Made by a program: the position numbers and the translations under genes. The notes under the pieces are model-generated. The model was not told the origin of the DNA. It worked only from the letters and a program-made list of their open reading frames with translations, and searched no databases. A DNA stretch of 43,448 nucleotides from Thermoplasmata archaeon (GTDB lineage Archaea; Thermoplasmatota; Thermoplasmata; Thermoplasmatales; Thermoplasmataceae): positions 6,405 to 49,852 of the forward strand of contig JAJYUG010000005.1 of NCBI GenBank assembly GCA_021792655.1, read 5' to 3'. Positions 25,189 to 33,090 of this stretch are shown in pieces. Within the stretch, counting starts at the first letter, position 1, and each line of letters begins with the position of its first letter.

Positions 25189-26142
25189 ATGGAGGAGAAC
25201 AGGCGTATTTTTATCAGGAAGCTTTGCGAAGCTCTGGAAAAAAGAGGCTTTGTCACCTCTGACCCTGATCTTGGCGGACTGGTCAGCTTTGAGCTGATAG
25301 CGCGCAGGGAACAGGAAAAATACATTATAAAGATTCTCCACAACGTTGATACCTTCAGGATTTCAAATGCAATAGAGATGGTCAGGCTGTCCAGGGTTAC
25401 TGGAGCAGCAGCAGTGGTTATAGGCGAGAGAGCCGGAAACGGACTGCTTGAGGACGGTGTTGTTTACTACAGACACCACGTTCCCATAATGTCACCCTTA
25501 ACCTTCATGGATTATGTGGACGGAAGGAAGCCTAACATATTCTCTGGCCCGGGTGGATTCTATATTTCCATAAACGGCATCGCGATGCACACCATCAGGG
25601 AGAAGCTTGGATATTCCATAGGTTTTGTATCAAACAAGGTTGGAACATCCAGGCGGTCTATCTCTCTTTATGAAGGGGGAAGTGCCTCCACAATTGACGT
25701 GTACACGAAACTCGAAAAACTGCTGAGGCATGACATCAGTTCCAGCATTGATATCCTGAGAATGGTAAATGAAATCGAGCTGCCGGCCGATGACCCTGGA
25801 GAAATTAACGAATTCATAAGGGAAGTGATAGACAATATAGTGAAGACCGGCTACGAATTCTACAGCATGAAGAAGGCACCCTTCGACGCCATAGCGAACA
25901 GGGCAATGGACACCATGTTCCTGATAGGTCTTTTCGAGAGCCTGAGCGAGAAGATGGGTAGAGCCTTAGCAATAAAGAACGTCAGCGAAATTTTCCAGAC
26001 AGAACCCCTGATAATCACCAGAATGGAAACAACTAAGGACAATATAGCGAAGTGCCCGGTTGTGAGCCTGCATGAATTGAAGGAAGCGTCATCAAAGGAT
26101 AGCCTGGAAATGATTATTGAGAGAAAGAAGAATCTTCAATGA
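25189..26142 (+). CDS. Archaeal HTH-type transcriptional regulator
   Basis: 317 residues from the ATG at 25189. The N-terminal half resembles a nuclease-like fold lacking obvious catalytic residues. An XRE/Cro-type helix-turn-helix follows at about 130-175 (IREKLGYSIGFVSNKVGTSRRSISLYEGG). The C-terminal half is helical. This layout is that of a conserved archaeal family annotated as putative HTH regulators. The frame extends six codons further upstream, but the TATA-like CTTAAATAC (25160-25168) is about 25 bases before the internal ATG, which is therefore preferred. The next gene overlaps its stop by four bases. Confidence 0.8.
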   Translation: MEENRRIFIRKLCEALEKRGFVTSDPDLGGLVSFELIARREQEKYIIKILHNVDTFRISNAIEMVRLSRVTGAAAVVIGERAGNGLLEDGVVYYRHHVPIMSPLTFMDYVDGRKPNIFSGPGGFYISINGIAMHTIREKLGYSIGFVSNKVGTSRRSISLYEGGSASTIDVYTKLEKLLRHDISSSIDILRMVNEIELPADDPGEINEFIREVIDNIVKTGYEFYSMKKAPFDAIANRAMDTMFLIGLFESLSEKMGRALAIKNVSEIFQTEPLIITRMETTKDNIAKCPVVSLHELKEASSKDSLEMIIERKKNLQ

Positions 26143-26801
26143 ATGAAGACGCCAGTAAACCCGAAACAGGGCTGATTTGGTTATTTGGCGGGATTAAGGG
26201 ACTTGTAAGGGATGGCGAAATCCTTTCTGCAGATCTCACGAAGCTCAATCCGGAAGTGGTACTCATCACACTCTCGGACGAGCACATTCTGGGCCTGCGT
26301 GACTTTCTTGAACGGCCATATGAAATTGAACTTTCAGATTATGAGATAATCTATGGCGTCAGGCTTTCGATGTATGGTGAGGTTATGACTCCTCCGCCGG
26401 TTTACATAGAGGCATTGAAATACTGTGACTCCACGGGCATTCCAATAGTCCCCATGGACATGAACGAGGAAGCGTATGGAGACCTTTACACGAAATCAAT
26501 GAGAACTCTTGATCTTGTCAGGCATTCAATAAGGAAGAAGAGATTATTGAAGAAGGACTTCAAGGACAGGAACGTTGAAGAGTTCGTGCGAAACTGGGAA
26601 AAAGCCATAAACCGGATAAAGGGGTTCAGAGCAATTGACGAGGAAAGGCTCTCATACATAGAGGATAGGATGAAGCAGGCACTGACGCAGTATTCCGGGA
26701 AGTCCATATTTATAATCGTTGATTTTGAATTTACCGACAGGATAGAGCAATTTCTGAAAAACAGCCAAATCAAGTTCACAAGGGTTTACTCATTAGATTG
26801 A
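26139..26801 (+). CDS. Conserved hypothetical protein, possibly TraB-like
   Basis: 220 residues, soluble, translationally coupled to the HTH regulator upstream by a four-base overlap. The order of segments recalls the TraB/ChaN superfamily: LNPEVVLITLSDEHILGL near the N-terminus, PPPVYIEALKYCDSTGIPIVPMD in the middle, and ERLSYIEDRMKQALTQY then IFIIVDFEF near the end. The histidines and glycines expected of a functional TraB site are mostly missing, so this is a weak match. The 3' end overlaps the convergent rlmE gene by 26 bases. Confidence 0.6.
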   Translation: MNEDASKPETGLIWLFGGIKGLVRDGEILSADLTKLNPEVVLITLSDEHILGLRDFLERPYEIELSDYEIIYGVRLSMYGEVMTPPPVYIEALKYCDSTGIPIVPMDMNEEAYGDLYTKSMRTLDLVRHSIRKKRLLKKDFKDRNVEEFVRNWEKAINRIKGFRAIDEERLSYIEDRMKQALTQYSGKSIFIIVDFEFTDRIEQFLKNSQIKFTRVYSLD

Positions 26802-27375
26802 AGAAAATTATGTATATCTCTCGACTACCAGATCTTGACGCCTTCGGTGTTGTTACCTTATGGCCCCTGAATTTGGGTGACCATTTGTCAATGAGCTCCT
26901 TCGTCATGTCTCCCTGAAAATGCTTAACGAGGACATTCCCTCCCGGAGACAGGAATTCCATGGAAATTGTCATCACCCTGTCGCAGATGAGGTAAGAGGA
27001 CGCATGATCCCTGCTATGGTTTCCGCTTGTATTTGACATGGCATCAGACAGAACTGCGTTAAATTTTCCTCCGCCAATCAAGCCCGCCGCTTCCGAAATA
27101 AGATCAAAAATATCTGTGGAGAATATGTCCCTGCGTATGCTCACGGAGTTTTCGACCGGATCGTGAGGAGCAATATCCACGCTTACAACCCTGACTCCTT
27201 CAATGGTTGTCAGGTACTGGGTCCATCCACCGGGGGAGGCCCCAATCTCGAGCACAAAATCCCCCTCCCTGACGATGCGGAACTTATCCTCCATCTCCTT
27301 AAGCTTGTATACTGCACGGCTCCGGAAGTTCTCTCTCTTTGCCTTGAGATAATAGCTATCCCTGCGATCAGTCAT
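26776..27375 (-). CDS. rlmE: Ribosomal RNA 2'-O-methyltransferase (RlmE/FtsJ family)
   Basis: 199 residues. Basic N-terminus with SYYLKAKRENFRSRAVYKLKEM, the SAM site LEIGASPGGWTQYL, and the K-D-K-E tetrad spread through RSRAVYKL, SDAMSN, VKHFQG and SREIYI. These mark the RrmJ/FtsJ family, which methylates the ribose of a U in the 23S rRNA A-loop in bacteria; archaeal members probably act on rRNA or tRNA. It starts one base after the gcvH stop codon, so the two share a transcript. It overlaps the convergent gene to its left by 26 bases. Confidence 0.93.
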   Translation of the reverse strand: MTDRRDSYYLKAKRENFRSRAVYKLKEMEDKFRIVREGDFVLEIGASPGGWTQYLTTIEGVRVVSVDIAPHDPVENSVSIRRDIFSTDIFDLISEAAGLIGGGKFNAVLSDAMSNTSGNHSRDHASSYLICDRVMTISMEFLSPGGNVLVKHFQGDMTKELIDKWSPKFRGHKVTTPKASRSGSREIYIIFFNLMSKPL

Positions 27376-27376
27376 T

Positions 27377-27757
27377 TTAATTTTCTGCAGTTAGCTCCCT
27401 GTATTCTGCTGGAGAAAGTGATTGAGCCATTGTGTTACCTGATACCCTGATCTTGACCAGCCAGTTTGCATAAGGATCCTGATTCAGGATCTCCGGCTTG
27501 GATGCAACTGCCTGATTTACCTCAACAATCTCTCCTGTTGCAGGAGAAAAAACGTCCTCCGCTGACTTAACAGATTCGATGGTGAGCATAGGCTTGCCTG
27601 CAATCAGCTCGGAGCCAGGCTTTGGAAAATCAACATAAACTATATCGGTTAATTGGTGCTGCGCGTAATCAGTGATGCCTACAGTTACTGTTTTCCCGTC
27701 GCTCCTGAACCACTCATGTGTCTTTGTGTATTTCAAGTCCTCTGGTACCTTAAACAT
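27377..27757 (-). CDS. gcvH: Glycine cleavage system H protein
   Basis: 126 residues from the ATG at 27757, the usual H protein length. It carries the lipoyl-lysine motif ESVKSAEDVFSP, and conserved THEWFRSDGKTVTVGITDYAQ and DPYANWLVKI. H protein shuttles the methylamine group among the glycine cleavage enzymes; in archaea lacking the others it can serve as lipoyl carrier in lipoate metabolism. None of the P, T or L genes is nearby. The frame extends to 27799, but the TATA element at 27778-27794 lies inside that extension; the ATG at 27757 is 27 bases beyond it. Confidence 0.93.
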   Translation of the reverse strand: MFKVPEDLKYTKTHEWFRSDGKTVTVGITDYAQHQLTDIVYVDFPKPGSELIAGKPMLTIESVKSAEDVFSPATGEIVEVNQAVASKPEILNQDPYANWLVKIRVSGNTMAQSLSPAEYRELTAEN

Positions 27758-27777
27758 ATCTCCAAGAGCATAAGAGA

Positions 27778-27794
27778 ATATATAAATAATATTT
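27778..27794. promoter_or_regulatory. Shared bidirectional TATA element for gcvH and thpR
   Basis: A 17-base A/T run with core TATATAAATA is centred near 27784. The gcvH ATG (27757, minus) and the thpR TTG (27811, plus) are each 27 bases away, the normal distance for a leaderless archaeal start. No second TATA candidate is visible for either gene, so one element may serve both directions. Confidence 0.55.
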
Positions 27795-27810
27795 TTCAAA
27801 TCTATGTGAG

Positions 27811-28326
27811 TTGAGAACCTTTATAGCCTGCCATGTCAAGAAGACAGCGGAAATTGATGATCTTCTAAGCGAAGTAGAGTCAATAGGGGGCGTGACGCCC
27901 GTCAGGACTCCAGAACTTCACCTGACGCTTTATTTTAACGGAGATACTCCTAACGAAACCGTTGAGCGTGTGTCAGCTGCATTGAAGCGCTTTAACTACA
28001 GGAAATTCAGCATTGGCCTGACTGGAATAGGATTCTTCCCATCTGCCGCCAGTCCAAGAGTCGCTTACATCAGGGTTTCGGGATTCCCCCATGATCTTCA
28101 CGCAAAGCTGGTTGAAAGCCTGGGAAGTAATATTGGTGGCAAGGCGTTTGTGCCGCATATAACATTTGCCAGGTTTCACGCACGCACAGATGCATCGGTT
28201 CTGATTGCAAAATACGGCAAAACTTATTTCGGGGATGCAGACATCAATGAACTCTGCTATTATAAGAGTGAACTCAGTCCTTCAGGTCCAGTGTACACAG
28301 TTATCAGTTCCGTTCAGCTTATGTAA
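27811..28326 (+). CDS. thpR: RNA 2',3'-cyclic phosphodiesterase (ThpR/LigT family)
   Basis: 171 residues. Two HxT(x) motifs, HLTLYF (about 37) and HITFAR (about 119), define the 2H phosphoesterase fold; FIACHVKK opens the first strand as in ThpR. The enzyme opens 2',3'-cyclic phosphates on RNA and may act in tRNA splicing or repair. The start is TTG at 27811; no ATG lies in frame before the first conserved strand, and its distance of 27 bases from the TATA element supports it. The 3' end overlaps the convergent gene by 13 bases. Confidence 0.9.
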   Translation: MRTFIACHVKKTAEIDDLLSEVESIGGVTPVRTPELHLTLYFNGDTPNETVERVSAALKRFNYRKFSIGLTGIGFFPSAASPRVAYIRVSGFPHDLHAKLVESLGSNIGGKAFVPHITFARFHARTDASVLIAKYGKTYFGDADINELCYYKSELSPSGPVYTVISSVQLM

Positions 28327-28586
28327 GTGGTCTTGTCCTTGTCCTCTGTTTTCGCCTTCGGGCTGAGCAATGCCTCATCGCTAAATTCTATTGCAATAAT
28401 TCCGGAAACCGGTATAAGCCTGAACAATGTCTTATTCTCGGCGTCGCTTATCTTGAAACAGATGGCTCCATCCTCCCCAAGAATCGTATATCCAACGAAT
28501 TCTCCCTCTGTCTTCATTGGAGCATCATCACCACTGTTCGATATTACCAGATATTTTCCTCCTTTCTTTATTTCGATCATTTCCAT
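28314..28586 (-). CDS. Small conserved hypothetical protein
   Basis: 90 residues from the ATG at 28586 (a longer frame opens at 28607; another ATG is two codons in). Predicted all-beta: IEIKKGGKYLVISNSG, then GEFVGYTILGEDGAICFKI, then FRLIPVSGIIAIEF, ending in an acidic and lysine-rich tail. The pattern resembles a small SH3- or Sm-like barrel, possibly for nucleic acid or protein binding, but the family is not recognised. The TATA-like TTCTTAAAG on the minus strand is about 26 bases before the chosen ATG. It is convergent with thpR and separated by 120 bases from the regulator upstream. Confidence 0.6.
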   Translation of the reverse strand: MEMIEIKKGGKYLVISNSGDDAPMKTEGEFVGYTILGEDGAICFKISDAENKTLFRLIPVSGIIAIEFSDEALLSPKAKTEDKDKTTYIS

Positions 28587-28625
28587 ATTTATCAGCGAGC
28601 GCGACAAAACTTTAAGAATATTATT

Positions 28626-28644
28626 CGTCCGCTTCCCCCGGACG
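28626..28644. terminator. Stable GC-rich hairpin
   Basis: CGTCCG (28626-28631) pairs perfectly with CGGACG (28639-28644) over a seven-base loop (CTTCCCC). It is downstream of the winged-helix regulator gene and upstream of the next same-strand gene. No U-tract follows, so it may be a 3'-end protecting structure rather than a classical terminator. Confidence 0.4.
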
Positions 28645-28708
28645 GCTTAGGCATTATTATCATAAAAATGTTTTCGAGACCGCAATGGAACAAGAATGAG
28701 AAATACAA

Positions 28709-29146
28709 CTATTTCAGTGCACTGATTCCTGCTTCAATTTGCTCCACAGTCTTTTTGTAATTATCAAGTGCCATCTTGATATTGACTTCCACCCAGCTCC
28801 AGGCTCTGAGTATGTCTCCGGAACGCAGCCTGTATTTCTTGACCTTGCCTTCCTGGATCTCCTCGAGTATATCCATGGCCTTGAGCTTATTCAGGTGCCT
28901 GTAAAGAGTGGTCCTGCTTGTGTTTAGATATGCCAGGAGTTCATCTCCAGTCCAGTATCTGTCTGATCTCGCGAGGAAGCATTCCTTGAAAAGCCTGAAA
29001 TAAGCAGATTTTGATATTACCTGAAAATCCGTTGATGGCTTGAGCCGCGGTATGTAACCAATGTCCGATAGAAAAAATGCTATTGTTTTATCCAGATCAT
29101 TCTCCACTGCTCTGGATGGTGCTGATACGATTGTCATCCTGAACAT
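28709..29146 (-). CDS. Winged-helix transcriptional regulator
   Basis: 145 residues. The winged helix is at about 62-110, with YWTGDELLAYLNTSRTTLYRHLNKLKAMDILEE as recognition region, followed by a long C-terminal helix (WSWVEVNIKMALDNYKKTVEQIEAG) likely for dimerisation. It resembles ArsR/MarR-like archaeal regulators, with no visible ligand or metal site. The ATG has a good Shine-Dalgarno (GGAGGA) six bases upstream and a TATA box (GTTTTATAC, minus strand) at about 29184-29192. It faces aroD, so it might regulate that gene or itself; this is only positional. Confidence 0.8.
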   Translation of the reverse strand: MFRMTIVSAPSRAVENDLDKTIAFFLSDIGYIPRLKPSTDFQVISKSAYFRLFKECFLARSDRYWTGDELLAYLNTSRTTLYRHLNKLKAMDILEEIQEGKVKKYRLRSGDILRAWSWVEVNIKMALDNYKKTVEQIEAGISALK

Positions 29147-29247
29147 TTGACTTCCTCCAGTTAGATACTCAAGACGTATAAAACCGTTTAGAGCGTGAAG
29201 TAACGATATTCGTAAAAATCTTTAATAGACCGATATAATATTCACAT

Positions 29248-29943
29248 ATGCCCATAATCGAAGCTAACCCCGTCAATATTGGGGGCACTGCCATCGGCGG
29301 AAGGAAAACGACAATAGTCACTTCCATATTTTCAGGCGACTCGGATTCCCTCCTTTCGAGATTCCGTGACGGTACCTATGATCCCGGATTTGTCTATGAA
29401 GTCAGGTATGACCTTTTCAGAGAAAGAGATTCAGGCGATCTGGGGAAACTTGTTTCCGGCCTTAAAGACCTGTCGGTTGACTTCATCTTCACTTACAGGT
29501 TCTCTGCTGGACAGGAAGGCAGGCTGATGTATGAAACTGCCATTGCGCTCGATGTTCCTGCGCTGGATATTGAGGTCGGCGTCATGCCAGGAATAGACCT
29601 TTCGGCATATGGTGGAACGGTTATCATCTCTACGCATGACTTCAAGGGAGGAAGAGTGTCGCATATGCTTAGCGGGATGATGCGGCTCGGTGGAAATATA
29701 TACAAATTCGCCTCGTCGTACTCGGACCCCCATGGCTTCCTGCTTGATCTATCTGACCTCTATACTTTCAAAAGAGACAGCAGGGTACCGGTATCCCTGG
29801 TTCCAATGGGCGATGGCAACTCTGCGCTGAGACTCTTCTCGGGATACATGATCTCCGACATCGTGTATGCCAGTGCGGAAGCTGGAACAGCCCCAGGGCA
29901 GTTGTCAAGGAAAGACTATAAGGAATTCTTCGGAAAATTTTAG
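29248..29943 (+). CDS. aroD: 3-dehydroquinate dehydratase, type I
   Basis: 231 residues, normal for the type I class. Key sites: EVRYDLF (substrate-binding acidic/arginine pair), FTYR, the catalytic histidine in STHDF, and the Schiff-base lysine in IYKFASS; PGQLS closes the barrel. It converts 3-dehydroquinate to 3-dehydroshikimate in aromatic amino acid synthesis. No other aro gene is in the window, so the pathway is dispersed in this genome. The TATA-like CTTTAATAG at 29220-29228 is about 24 bases before the ATG. It overlaps the convergent marC gene by four bases. Confidence 0.93.
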   Translation: MPIIEANPVNIGGTAIGGRKTTIVTSIFSGDSDSLLSRFRDGTYDPGFVYEVRYDLFRERDSGDLGKLVSGLKDLSVDFIFTYRFSAGQEGRLMYETAIALDVPALDIEVGVMPGIDLSAYGGTVIISTHDFKGGRVSHMLSGMMRLGGNIYKFASSYSDPHGFLLDLSDLYTFKRDSRVPVSLVPMGDGNSALRLFSGYMISDIVYASAEAGTAPGQLSRKDYKEFFGKF

Positions 29944-30581
29944 AAGAGACCGGATGATGTTACGATGAATGCGATTCCTGAGATCACGAAATTCACCGCA
30001 ATTGCGGCAAGCAGAAGCCCCATTATCCTGGATATAATTAGGGATCCGGTCTTTCCGACCTTGTCAAAAATCTTCGTTGAGAATTTCAGTATATAGTATG
30101 TAGCGACCATGACTATCACCACAGAAAGAAAAACACTCCCCTTTTCGGGTATGCTGACACTCAGGGAGTTGAAATAAATGATTGCGGTGGTTATGGTTCC
30201 GGGTCCGGCGAGAAGCGGGGTTCCGATTGGAACTATACCAATCGCTTCCTTTTCCTGTGATTCCTCTGTTTCGGCCTGTGTCAATTTTGTATTTGAGGTT
30301 TTGCCCTGCAGCATGTCGAATGCAACCTTGAAAAGCAGGATCCCTCCCGCGATCTTGAAATCGGAGATATCTATTCCAAGCACACTGAATATGTATACGC
30401 CAATAAGCATGAAGCCAATGATCATTCCCGATGCTACTAAGACACTTTTCCTTATGACTCCGTCCTTTTCCTTTGTGCTGTAGTTCTGCGTAAGAGAGAC
30501 AAGAGTTGGCACAGCCCCGATAGGATTGAGTATGGCAAAGAGTGCTATCGTAACAGTGGTGAAGAAGAGGACAATGGACAT
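29940..30581 (-). CDS. MarC-family membrane protein
   Basis: 213 residues with six membrane helices, the MarC (UPF0056) architecture. Conserved marks are LFAILNPIGAVPTLVSLT in helix 1 and the loop VPIGTPLLAGPGTITTAI after helix 3, and a charged, glutamate-rich cytoplasmic loop between. The family's role is unknown, despite its name's link to multiple antibiotic resistance. A TATA-like GTTTAATATTTG (minus strand) is about 27 bases before the ATG. It overlaps the convergent aroD by four bases. Confidence 0.9.
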   Translation of the reverse strand: MSIVLFFTTVTIALFAILNPIGAVPTLVSLTQNYSTKEKDGVIRKSVLVASGMIIGFMLIGVYIFSVLGIDISDFKIAGGILLFKVAFDMLQGKTSNTKLTQAETEESQEKEAIGIVPIGTPLLAGPGTITTAIIYFNSLSVSIPEKGSVFLSVVIVMVATYYILKFSTKIFDKVGKTGSLIISRIMGLLLAAIAVNFVISGIAFIVTSSGLF

Positions 30582-30817
30582 TTTTGATGTTGATGTTTAT
30601 CAAATATTAAACCTTCTGGATATACAACAATTAACATATACCGTAACGCTGACTGGCTCCCAATCTTGCAAGTCTGGGTACCCTGAATTATTTTGCGTCT
30701 TTTCCGAGGATGGTGATTCCCATTCTGCTGCACGGCTATTAATTCCATCGAAAACTTGGATCCTGTCCTCCTCATGGTAATATTTAGGAAATGTGACGTG
30801 CCAGGGAGGTAGATAAC

Positions 30818-32308
30818 CTATCCGATGTTGTACACCACTGTCTTCAGGTTGGTGAATTCATCTATGCTGTAACTTATGCCTTCCCTGCCCAGTCCACTCT
30901 TCTTGACTCCTCCGAATGGGAAAAATCCAATGCCATGAGATGGAAAGCAGTTGATGGATATCTCCCCGCTCTCCAGTTTCTTCCCGAGCCTCCACGCAGT
31001 CCTGATATCATCGGTGAAAATAGCATTGTCCAGCCCGTACTCCGATGAGTTGATTATGTCCACTGCCTCTTCCTCATCGCTGAAAGAATGTATCGGTATT
31101 ACGGGGCCGAATGTTTCCTCCCACATGATCTTTGCGCTCAGCGGAACGTTAGAGAGCACAGTAGGCTTGAAATAATTCCCGTTGGATTTCCCTCCTACGA
31201 GAATCCTCGCTCCTTTCTCAACCGCATCCTTCACGAGGCCATCCACCCTGTCAACAGCCCTGGAATCTATAAGCGGACCGATATCCGTTTCCCTTGAGAA
31301 AGGATCGCCAGTCTTCAATTTCCTTACCAGCGTCACTATTTCCCTGGTCAACCTTTCTTCATGTGTACTGTGAACGAGAACCCTGCTGATTGCATCACAT
31401 CTCTGCCCGGAGAATTTGGTTGACCCGGCAACAATGTTCTGAGCAGCGCTCTTGATGTCTCCACAGTCCTTCATAACCAGGGCTGCCGCCTTTCCTCCGA
31501 GTTCGAGGTGAATGCGTTTTATTCCTGAAATCTTTGTCAGCTTAAGCCCTACTTCAGTGCTTCCTGTAAACGTTATCATGTCGACTTCATCCCTCGTAGC
31601 CAGGTAGCTTGCAACATCCGTGGCAGTCGGGATTATGTTAAGGGCACCAGCAGGTAATCCGGCCTCCTCAAGGATCTTGCCCATCATAATCGGAGCGATT
31701 GGGACCAGAGATGGCGGACGCAGTATCACCGTATTGCCAGCTAGCAGTGCCGGAATAACCTTGGTGTACGAAATGAACAGCGGCATATTGAATGGCGCAA
31801 TCGCGAGTACCACGCCAACCGGTTCTCTCAGTACAATGGCGATCCTGCCCCTGTTGGGTTTAGCCCATTCACCCGGAATAAAATCCCCCTGTATCCTCTG
31901 TGAATCACTCTTTACCCGCCGGATCCTTTCTATCGTGGCATCGACTTCCCCTTCGGCTTCCTTTATGGGTTTCCCTACATTCTTAACCAGCGCAGTAACG
32001 AAGAGTTCCCTGCTGGCCTTCAGCAAATCCGCGGCTTTTTCCAGTATTGCGATCTTTTCATCGCCACTGAGGCTCTTCATTGTCTCCTTCTTCTCCCTCG
32101 CGGAATCCAGCGCCTTATCCACGAGTTCCAGGTCCGCAATCGAAACATTGCAGAGTACTGAGTTGTTGTCAGGGTCCTTCACCGGTTTGCTGCTATTCCC
32201 GATCCAGTTTCCTGCCACATACATTTTAAAAGTTGCCATCCCGTCCTTCATCTCTACGATGTCCGGGAATCTATCCTTAAGGGCGGAAAAAAATTCACCG
32301 CTATCCAT
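30818..32308 (-). CDS. Aldehyde dehydrogenase of the GAPN type (non-phosphorylating glyceraldehyde-3-phosphate or glyceraldehyde dehydrogenase)
   Basis: 496 residues from the ATG at 32308. In the longer frame's numbering, the catalytic Cys is 311 in FSGQRCDAI, the general base Glu276 is in LELGGK, and Asn181 is in FNMPLF. The cysteine region and the C-terminal HGIGFFPFGGVKKSGLGREGISY are close to archaeal GAPN. It probably oxidises glyceraldehyde-3-phosphate or glyceraldehyde with NADP, by-passing GAPDH and PGK; Thermoplasmatales use a non-phosphorylative Entner-Doudoroff route, so glyceraldehyde is a serious alternative. The frame opens at 32329, but the TATA box at 32331-32338 makes the ATG at 32308 the real start. 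Confidence 0.9.
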   Translation of the reverse strand: MDSGEFFSALKDRFPDIVEMKDGMATFKMYVAGNWIGNSSKPVKDPDNNSVLCNVSIADLELVDKALDSAREKKETMKSLSGDEKIAILEKAADLLKASRELFVTALVKNVGKPIKEAEGEVDATIERIRRVKSDSQRIQGDFIPGEWAKPNRGRIAIVLREPVGVVLAIAPFNMPLFISYTKVIPALLAGNTVILRPPSLVPIAPIMMGKILEEAGLPAGALNIIPTATDVASYLATRDEVDMITFTGSTEVGLKLTKISGIKRIHLELGGKAAALVMKDCGDIKSAAQNIVAGSTKFSGQRCDAISRVLVHSTHEERLTREIVTLVRKLKTGDPFSRETDIGPLIDSRAVDRVDGLVKDAVEKGARILVGGKSNGNYFKPTVLSNVPLSAKIMWEETFGPVIPIHSFSDEEEAVDIINSSEYGLDNAIFTDDIRTAWRLGKKLESGEISINCFPSHGIGFFPFGGVKKSGLGREGISYSIDEFTNLKTVVYNIG

Positions 32309-32330
32309 GTTCCAACGATTTTCCGGCATC

Positions 32331-32338
32331 TTAAATAC
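32331..32338 (-). promoter_or_regulatory. TATA box of the GAPN-type dehydrogenase gene
   Basis: GTATTTAA on the minus strand. It is only two bases from the first ATG (32329) but 26 bases from the second (32308), so it places the translation start at the second. Confidence 0.6.
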
Positions 32339-32529
32339 TTTTGCAGAAAGCCGGAGCTATTTGTAAAACCACTGTATTATGTCTATTCAGCAAACCATGA
32401 ATGAAGCCATTTCCCTCCACAGATTCTGTGCTCCCGAAACGAAGGATAAAGGTCATAAAAGTGCTGCACACCATCGTTCCACACAGTTAGGGTAGAAAAA
32501 TATCAAAATAATGGGTTAAAGTGAAGGAA

Positions 32530-32997
32530 TCAACGGGCGTTGTGTTCCAGACCTGATTTTTTCGTTATCCGGAGCTTGCAGTACTGGTAAAGGGCATCGT
32601 AGAGTGGAAACTGCAAGCTCATGTTTTCATGGTCATCTCTTGCGATCTCGCGAAAACCCATTGCTGCCGCCTCCAGACCAGCCGATTCCGGCCTTGGGTT
32701 GGCGAGTGACGCATCCGCACCCCTGACAATTTCGGCAAGATCCAGCAATGCGCTATCCTTCAGGTTGTATTTTCGCATGATGGAATCAAAACTCACGCGT
32801 TCCTCACCATGGTCCACATAATGCATCAGCTCAGCACCTTCTATGTCAAAGGGGATGGCAGATTTATCCTTCGCAACCTCCATCACCTTTTCCCTTGGGA
32901 CGAATATAAACTCGGCATCCGGGTCCACAAACCTCTTAATCAGCCAGGGACACGCTATTCTGTCAACTTTTGCCTTTTCCCTTGTTACCCATCTCAT
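32530..32997 (-). CDS. ChrB-type chromate-resistance domain protein
   Basis: 155 residues from the ATG at 32997. The N-terminus MRWVTREKAKVDRIACPWLIKRFVDPDAEFIFVP is the mark of the chromate-resistance domain found at the C-terminus of ChrB. The rest includes HYVDHGEERVSFDSIM, then a C-terminal helical part. In bacteria ChrB regulates the chromate pump ChrA; here only this single domain exists and no chrA gene is in the window. The conserved Cys-Pro and the histidines may bind metal. The frame opens five codons earlier at 33012, but the TATA-like element near 33024 favours 32997. Confidence 0.8.
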   Translation of the reverse strand: MRWVTREKAKVDRIACPWLIKRFVDPDAEFIFVPREKVMEVAKDKSAIPFDIEGAELMHYVDHGEERVSFDSIMRKYNLKDSALLDLAEIVRGADASLANPRPESAGLEAAAMGFREIARDDHENMSLQFPLYDALYQYCKLRITKKSGLEHNAR

Positions 32998-33090
32998 GTA
33001 TTGACAGTTCATTCCTGCGTAAAGATTTTGTGCAGTGTGATTGAGTTTTGCATTTCATCAGGATTATATACGACCTAGCAATGCGCCTCA

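Noticed and set aside
30582-30817. Intergenic region between marC and the GAPN-type gene, searched for a small RNA or gene
   Set aside because: Apart from the marC promoter at its left end, no fold, boxed RNA motif or supported frame was found; the plus-strand frame there looks random.
31620-32366. 248-residue open frame on the plus strand inside the GAPN-type gene
   Set aside because: It is antisense to a well-supported dehydrogenase and has no recognisable domain or TATA box.
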